Source: Drosophila pseudoobscura
Lineage: Eukaryota; Arthropoda; Insecta; Diptera; Drosophilidae
Assembly: GCF_009870125.1 (NCBI RefSeq)
Contig: NC_046679.1
Coordinates: 5,704,001 to 5,768,000, forward strand
Length of the DNA: 64,000 nucleotides
Reading direction: 5' to 3'
The number at the start of each line of letters is the position of its first letter. The first letter of the stretch is position 1. The translations under genes were made by a program, and so were the position numbers. Under the pieces are notes generated by a model. That model saw only the letters and a program-made list of their open reading frames with translations. It did no database searches and had not been told where the DNA came from. Shown here in pieces: positions 60,701 to 64,000 of the stretch.

Positions 60701-62188
60701 CTAGTACGCAGATAGCTCACCCTGCTCCAGATCAAGGTGCATTTGCTGCTGGTTGGCATTGAAAATGCGTGAGAATAGTTTTATCAGCGCCTTGTTCTGC
60801 AAATTGTAGACGCGCTGGTTGGCTACTGGTATCAGGAACTGCACCCACAGCAATGTGTCGCCCTCGAAGCCAGAGCCACTGGTCCCCTTTTCAAAGAAAT
60901 TCTGTAGTTTGTCAACCTTCTTAAGGTAGCTTGACTCCGCAGCTATTTCATCACAAACGCGTCGAAATGTGTCCAATCTATTGTCCTCATTCTCCGTCCG
61001 CTTGCTGCCCATGACGCTGCTACCAAGTCGAGTTAAAAACCGAATATGACTCTTCGATTTCGCAACACCTAACATATAATATATAACATATATATTAAAA
61101 ACAATTACAGAAAAATGCCAGCACACGTACGACTCGCGCGTAAACAAAAGCGGCACTTTCGAGTCCAATCAGCTGTTCTTTAGCAAGAACTTTGGCGTTG
61201 CTAACACTGGCGCGAGAAGCATTGCCTGCCGCTACGATTTTGAGGCGCAACCGCCAGAACGCATTCAAATCAAGTTTCATGACTTCAATATACCAACCAC
61301 ACACGTAAACTCTACCGAATGCCAGGCAAATGATGCTCTCCACGTGATGATTGAAGTGGGTGGCAGGTACGAGACACAGGAACTTATCTGTGGAGCCTTT
61401 CTGCCCAAGCCTCTGATGTCGAATGGCCCGCAAATCCATATGCAGTATTTTGGAAAGTATCCACCTGAAATGACCAACAAGGTTCAGTATTACGGGTTTC
61501 GTGCGGAATACAGGTTTCTCTCAAGTTAGTTAACAAAGATTATTTTAATTCTATAATCCAGAGGACTATTTACTTTTATAGATTTTGGCATCATGTCGGG
61601 CGTCCAACAGGGCGAGGAATGCACTTTCGTCTACAACAGCAGCGAACGCATCAGTGGGCTCTTCCATTCGCCGAATTTCCCTGGGTATTATCTGGAGAAC
61701 GTTGTTTGCAACTATTACTTTTATGCCGGCAGAGACGAAAGAGTTGTCCTGCATTTCACCTACTTTGATGTGGAGGGCATCGGAGCGTAGGATCACTTTC
61801 GCTTTATTTCCATTTGCACCTATTAAGAATATGGTTTCTTTACAGATGTGACCATCAGACCGCCAGCGACTATGTGGAGTTCTCGAATTTCATGAGCACC
61901 GATCGCAAGTACAGTAAATACTGTGGCAAACTGCAGGACTTTGAAATGCGTTCGGATGGTCGATTCTTTCGAGTCACACTGCACTCGAACGATCGGTTTG
62001 TAGCCATTGGATTTCGGGCTCTTTACACATTTGAGCCCATTCCAATGAATAACTCCGTCACCGATCTACGAGGCAACGCCTCAATGCAGAGTTATGTCTC
62101 TCATGCACCCTCACGGGATACACATTTTGACATTATTGCAATCATATCATTTTGGGTGCATTATTCATTTATAAAACACAGTATTTAA
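45797..62188 (+). CDS. Four-CUB-domain membrane protein, SOL-1-like
   Basis: Proposed CDS join(45797..45911, 45974..46142, 48342..48568, 48629..49225, 61111..61524, 61582..61786, 61846..62188), 689 aa. All seven exons have consensus splice sites and agreeing phases. Exon 1 encodes a signal peptide (MVSAWLLALGLALTAIRSGHG). CUB 1 spans exons 2-3 and CUB 2 exon 4 (GYFHSPRFPAHYPAHIKCAY ... FRGKYKF). CUB 3 is exon 5 (CQHTYDSRVNKSGTFES) and CUB 4 exons 6-7 (GLFHSPNFPGYYLENVVCNY). A C-terminal hydrophobic stretch (FDIIAIISFW) could anchor it. Four CUB domains plus a membrane anchor is the layout of C. elegans SOL-1, an auxiliary subunit of AMPA-type glutamate receptors. I infer a similar synaptic role. 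The join across the 11.9-kb intron (49226-61110) rests on phase and domain count. The halves could instead be two genes. Confidence 0.65.
46929..47803 (+). CDS. Myosin regulatory light chain-like EF-hand protein
   Basis: CDS join(46929..46970, 47042..47263, 47314..47570, 47632..47803), 230 aa, with three short introns and all phases consistent. It resembles the myosin regulatory light chain family: a basic Ser-rich N-terminus (RRRRRASSARKASQ) like the kinase-target segment, one good EF-hand loop (DTDCDGLISRDD, with Asp at position 12 as in regulatory light chains) and degenerate later hands (DDHGTGLIEERK, then the YPAFCRMLGG end). It should bind an IQ motif of a myosin heavy chain. It is longer than muscle light chains because of the N-terminal extension. 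It lies wholly inside an intron (46143-48341) of the CUB gene on the same strand, so it needs its own promoter and poly(A) site. AATAAA occurs near 48120. The melanogaster counterpart may be CG33098, but I am not certain. Confidence 0.85.
49543..49606 (+). other. Possible alternative exon of the CUB gene
   Basis: It is flanked by TTTTTGCAG and GTGAGT. Read from phase 1 it encodes APSGAARFDTPIDGLLCSIA followed by Arg-Gln, without stops. It enters at phase 1 but leaves at phase 2, so it cannot join directly to 61111 in frame. It would need another small exon or an alternative end. Confidence 0.35.
49713..51816 (-). CDS. Fatty acyl-CoA reductase, copy 1
   Basis: CDS complement(join(49713..49806, 49883..50579, 50641..51151, 51223..51335, 51744..51816)), 495 aa. 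The enzyme reduces fatty acyl-CoA to fatty alcohol with NADPH, for waxes and cuticular lipids, usually on ER or peroxisome membranes. Exon 1 has the nucleotide-binding loop TGGSGFLGK. Exon 3 has the active-site YTYTK (YxxxK) after KYPNT. Exon 4 has the C-terminal 'sterile' domain (from GWIDNLYGP). Exon 5 is a short hydrophobic tail (LQLTLCSGAAALLWSLLKVV) reached through the donor CG/GTGCGT. Without it the protein would stop early at 49849. Exon 3 ends in RPGVI-I-ASYKEP using GTAGGT. It is antisense to, and within, the large intron of the CUB gene. Confidence 0.9.
51944..51981 (-). promoter_or_regulatory. TATA box and Inr of FAR copy 1
   Basis: TATAAATA on the minus strand at 51981-51974 and the initiator TCATTC at 51949-51944 are about 34 bp apart. 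The leader is about 130 bp. Confidence 0.65.
51982..53039. other. Spacer between the two FAR genes
   Basis: AT-rich non-coding DNA inside the CUB-gene intron. A plus-strand frame at 52261-52497 has no homology I recognise. No element is supported. Confidence 0.5.
53040..54804 (-). CDS. Fatty acyl-CoA reductase, copy 2
   Basis: CDS complement(join(53040..53127, 53189..53912, 53983..54493, 54558..54670, 54729..54804)), 503 aa. It has the same enzyme family and the same five-exon plan as copy 1. Exons 2 and 3 have identical lengths in both genes (113 and 511 nt), and all intron phases are the same, so this is a tandem duplication. Exon 1 carries TGGTGFLGK, exon 3 YTYTK, and exon 4 the sterile domain beginning SGWIDNPYG. 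Exon 5 carries the hydrophobic tail (IGQVLLGSGAAYVLWLLFAI) that probably anchors the protein. Exon 2 and 3 residues are markedly more alike between copies than exon 4. The melanogaster neighbourhood has related FAR genes, but I do not assign a symbol. Confidence 0.9.
54891..54898 (-). promoter_or_regulatory. TATA box of FAR copy 2
   Basis: TATATAAA on the minus strand, about 90 bp before the ATG, which predicts a start near 54865. The spacer 54899-55701 up to the Cyp9f2 stop is AT-rich with no gene I can support. Confidence 0.6.
55702..58205 (-). CDS. Cyp9f2: Cytochrome P450 Cyp9f2
   Basis: CDS complement(join(55702..55868, 55939..56596, 56656..57178, 58000..58205)), 517 aa. It is a microsomal monooxygenase of the CYP9 family, acting with NADPH-P450 reductase and linked by family to xenobiotic oxidation. 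An N-terminal membrane anchor (MLLEFVALLGIAFALFYRWA) is followed by a Pro-containing hinge. FAGFETSA is the I-helix oxygen-binding motif, EVLR the ExxR motif and FGLGQRNCIG the heme loop (Cys about 461), split by the last intron. DARWKDMRSTLSPAFTG is the C-helix region. The first intron (57179-57999) is 821 bp and AT-rich, the others are short. The sequence is nearly identical to melanogaster Cyp9f2. It lies antisense inside the large intron of the CUB gene. Confidence 0.95.
58465..61075 (-). CDS. Lig3: DNA ligase III
   Basis: CDS complement(join(58465..58576, 58635..59798, 59863..60661, 60721..61075)): 809 aa from the ATG at 61075, or 788 from the ATG at 61012. It is an ATP-dependent ligase that seals nicks in base-excision repair and, in animals, in mitochondria. 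Exon 1 starts the DNA-binding domain (KLFSRIFNANQQQMHLDLEQ). Exon 2 holds the adenylation motif EVKYDGERVQ, whose Lys (about 264 from the inner start) takes the AMP. Exon 3 holds GVVLKSPNG and WLKVKKDYL (motifs IV and V), then a Lys/Ser-rich linker. Exons 3-4 end in a BRCT-like domain (VRWLHSSIENQSRQPYPLYA). No PARP-like zinc finger is present. The 21 residues between the two starts are basic without acids (MLGVAKSKSHIRFLTRLGSS), like a mitochondrial presequence. The 5' end abuts the CUB-gene exon at 61111. Confidence 0.92.
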
Positions 62189-62465
62189 AAATATATACGA
62201 AAATCGATCACTTGAGTTCTATCGAAGTCATCATCACGTTATCTTTAGCAACCGTGTGTGCATCTAATCTCCTGGGCAAAAGGCGTTGTTTTTGTGGAGT
62301 CACCGGTGCTGTTATCTGAGGAATAAATACACTTGTAAAGTCTGATCGTTACCCATAACTATTCGGCCTTTTCTGCTCACCAGAAAGAACCTGATTATTC
62401 AGAACTGATAAGCACTTACTAAGCAACTAATTATATATTCGTGGCTTTGCAGTGACCCCTACACA
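62189..62465. other. Intergenic, CUB gene to oxidoreductase
   Basis: A short spacer holding the CUB gene 3' end and the promoter of the next gene. No clear TATA or Inr is visible. Confidence 0.5.
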
Positions 62466-63758
62466 ATGGCAGCTAAAAAATTAGATGCCATCATTTTTGG
62501 TGCCACCGGATTCACCGGCAAATACACGGTCCTGGAGGCTGTGTCCGTTCTGAAGGGACTGAACTGGGGTATCGCCGGGCGTAGCCAGGAAAAACTGCAG
62601 TCCGTACTTAAGGAAATGAGTGCAAAGTCCAAAACAGATCTGTCGCAAACACCCATCATCATCGCCGATGTGAACAATGAGGCATCACTTATTGAAATGG
62701 CTAAGCGTTGCCGCATTGTCGTGAACACTGCTGGCCCATACCGATTTTTCGGTGAAAATGTGGTCAAAGCCTGCATCGAGGCAGGCGCACATCACGTTGA
62801 CGTTAGCGGGGAGCCTCAATATATGGAAACCATGCAGCTGAAGTACAACGATCGGGCCAGGGAGCGTGGAGTATACGTAATCAGTGCCTGTGGATTTGAC
62901 TCCATTCCCGCCGACATGGGAGTCGTCTTTATAGAGAAGAACTTTGACGGAGTAATTAACTCGGTGGAGAATTTCGTCCATTTAGGAGTCAAGGGCGGTA
63001 CAAAAGGCCTGGGCGGCGCTGCTCTTAACACTGGCACATGGGAGAGTGCCATTCACGCCATCGCGAACAGGAGTGAGTCAATCGCGATACGCAGAAAGCT
63101 TTTCCCCGATCGTCTGCCCAAATTTCATCCTGCGCTGAAGTCACGTGCTCCACTTTCCATTGCTGAGGATGTGGGTAAAGTAATCCTGCCCTTCCCGGAG
63201 ACGGATCGATCTGTGGTGATGCGATCACAGCGCTACCTGTACGAGACTGAGAAGAAACGTCCTATCCAGATGCAAGCCTATATGACGTATCCCTCGCGGT
63301 TAGTTGCTGGCGTGGTTGTCTTCTTTGCTTCTATTATCGGAATTATGGCCCAGTTTTCCTTTGGACGTCAGCTCCTGCTCAAGTATCCCAGCTTCTTTTC
63401 CGGCGGTATGGCGTCTCGGGACGGTCCGAGCGAAGCGCGCATGGAGCGTTCGTTCTTCAGCATGACAATGAAAGCCTCCGGATGGCCCAAATCCCAGAAG
63501 CTAGCCGAAAGTACAGACCAATACACCTCACCACCATCCAAGACGTTAACAGTAAAAATAACGGGTCCTAATCCTGGCTACGGTTCCACCTGTGTGGCCC
63601 TGTTGTCTACGGCAAAGACCATCTTGAACGAGAGCGATAAGATGCCCAGCACAGGAGGAGTTCTGCCCCCGGGAGCCGCCTTTTCCAAGACCAGCCTCAT
63701 CAGCGAGTTGGAGAAGCACGAACATGGTATTAAGTACGAGATTGTAGCCAACAAGTAA
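62466..63758 (+). CDS. Saccharopine dehydrogenase-like oxidoreductase
   Basis: Single exon, 430 aa, the usual length of animal SCCPDH. It begins MAAKKLDAIIFGATGFTGKY, a Rossmann fold with the GATGFTG nucleotide loop at residues 11-17. VNTAGPYRFFGE and the ACGFDSIPADMG stretch are characteristic of this family. A hydrophobic segment around residues 280-298 (LVAGVVVFFASIIGIMAQFS) fits its known lipid-droplet or membrane association. The exact substrate is unknown, and no saccharopine activity should be assumed. Drosophila has two such genes, and I do not choose between them. The 3' end has AATAAA near 63804. Confidence 0.92.
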   Translation: MAAKKLDAIIFGATGFTGKYTVLEAVSVLKGLNWGIAGRSQEKLQSVLKEMSAKSKTDLSQTPIIIADVNNEASLIEMAKRCRIVVNTAGPYRFFGENVVKACIEAGAHHVDVSGEPQYMETMQLKYNDRARERGVYVISACGFDSIPADMGVVFIEKNFDGVINSVENFVHLGVKGGTKGLGGAALNTGTWESAIHAIANRSESIAIRRKLFPDRLPKFHPALKSRAPLSIAEDVGKVILPFPETDRSVVMRSQRYLYETEKKRPIQMQAYMTYPSRLVAGVVVFFASIIGIMAQFSFGRQLLLKYPSFFSGGMASRDGPSEARMERSFFSMTMKASGWPKSQKLAESTDQYTSPPSKTLTVKITGPNPGYGSTCVALLSTAKTILNESDKMPSTGGVLPPGAAFSKTSLISELEKHEHGIKYEIVANK

Positions 63759-63854
63759 ATTTTGTACTTATATGTAATATATGTATATATAAAAGCGGGA
63801 ATTAAATAAACAACAGCAACAAACTTTATTCTTTTCATTCAAAAAACATTACCG

Positions 63855-63951
63855 CGGCCACACTGATAGTGTTTACACACAGTTCGCAGTTTCAAATGTT
63901 TTTGATTTTTTTAGTATTTTTAGTAAATACAAAATTTATGTGGTCACACTG
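63855..63951. promoter_or_regulatory. Motif 1 (M1BP) promoter elements of a gene beyond the edge
   Basis: TGGTCACACTG at 63941-63951 is an exact match to Drosophila core promoter Motif 1 (YGGTCACACTR), and CGGCCACACTG at 63855-63865 differs by one base. Such elements sit at starts of housekeeping genes. Both lie right after the oxidoreductase gene, so they probably serve a gene starting near or past 64000. Confidence 0.55.
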
Positions 63952-64000
63952 CCCTTTTTTCTAGAGCTGGGCAAACTTCGATAAAGCCTTCGATTGTTTT

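Overview
The window is animal nuclear DNA from a fly of the genus Drosophila. Introns are short (50-70 bp), TATA/Inr and Inr/DPE core promoters are visible, and the proteins match known Drosophila genes almost residue for residue: caspase Decay, gustatory receptor Gr89a, cadherin Cad89D, the GstD cluster, Cyp9f2 and DNA ligase III. DINE-1/SGM-like repeats and the joining of 89A-B genes to 87B genes suggest a species outside the melanogaster subgroup, perhaps the obscura group. That placement is inference.

Layout. Bases 1-7831 hold no recognisable coding sequence. They look like an intron of a gene running leftward, whose candidate first exon is near 7832-8073. A diverged direct repeat of unknown type lies at 8.2-9.2 kb. 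Next come decay (10.5-11.6 kb), Gr89a (11.9-13.0 kb) and Cad89D (15.7-26.3 kb, 12 coding exons, 2236 aa), all on the plus strand. The delta-class glutathione S-transferase cluster starts 94 bp past the Cad89D stop: GstD10, GstD9 and GstD1 on the minus strand, then a GstD2-like gene, two GstD6/7-like genes and GstD8 on the plus strand. An unrecognised secreted or membrane protein gene (minus) follows, then the intron-containing GstD11.

From 45.8 to 62.2 kb a four-CUB-domain gene resembling the SOL-1 type of receptor auxiliary protein appears to span the region. A myosin-regulatory-light-chain-like gene sits in one of its introns on the same strand. Two fatty acyl-CoA reductase genes, Cyp9f2 and Lig3 sit in another, on the opposite strand. 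A saccharopine-dehydrogenase-like oxidoreductase gene and Motif-1 promoter elements for a gene beyond the edge close the window.

Biology. The middle of the window is a detoxification block: GstD conjugating enzymes plus a CYP9 P450. CncC/antioxidant-response-like sites lie between GstD1 and the GstD2-like gene and upstream of GstD8. A 728-bp Transib-like non-autonomous DNA transposon with a 5-bp target duplication sits about 70 bp upstream of the GstD1 TATA box. Three DINE-1-like pieces lie between GstD genes. No retrovirus, LTR element, CRISPR array, rRNA or tRNA was recognised.
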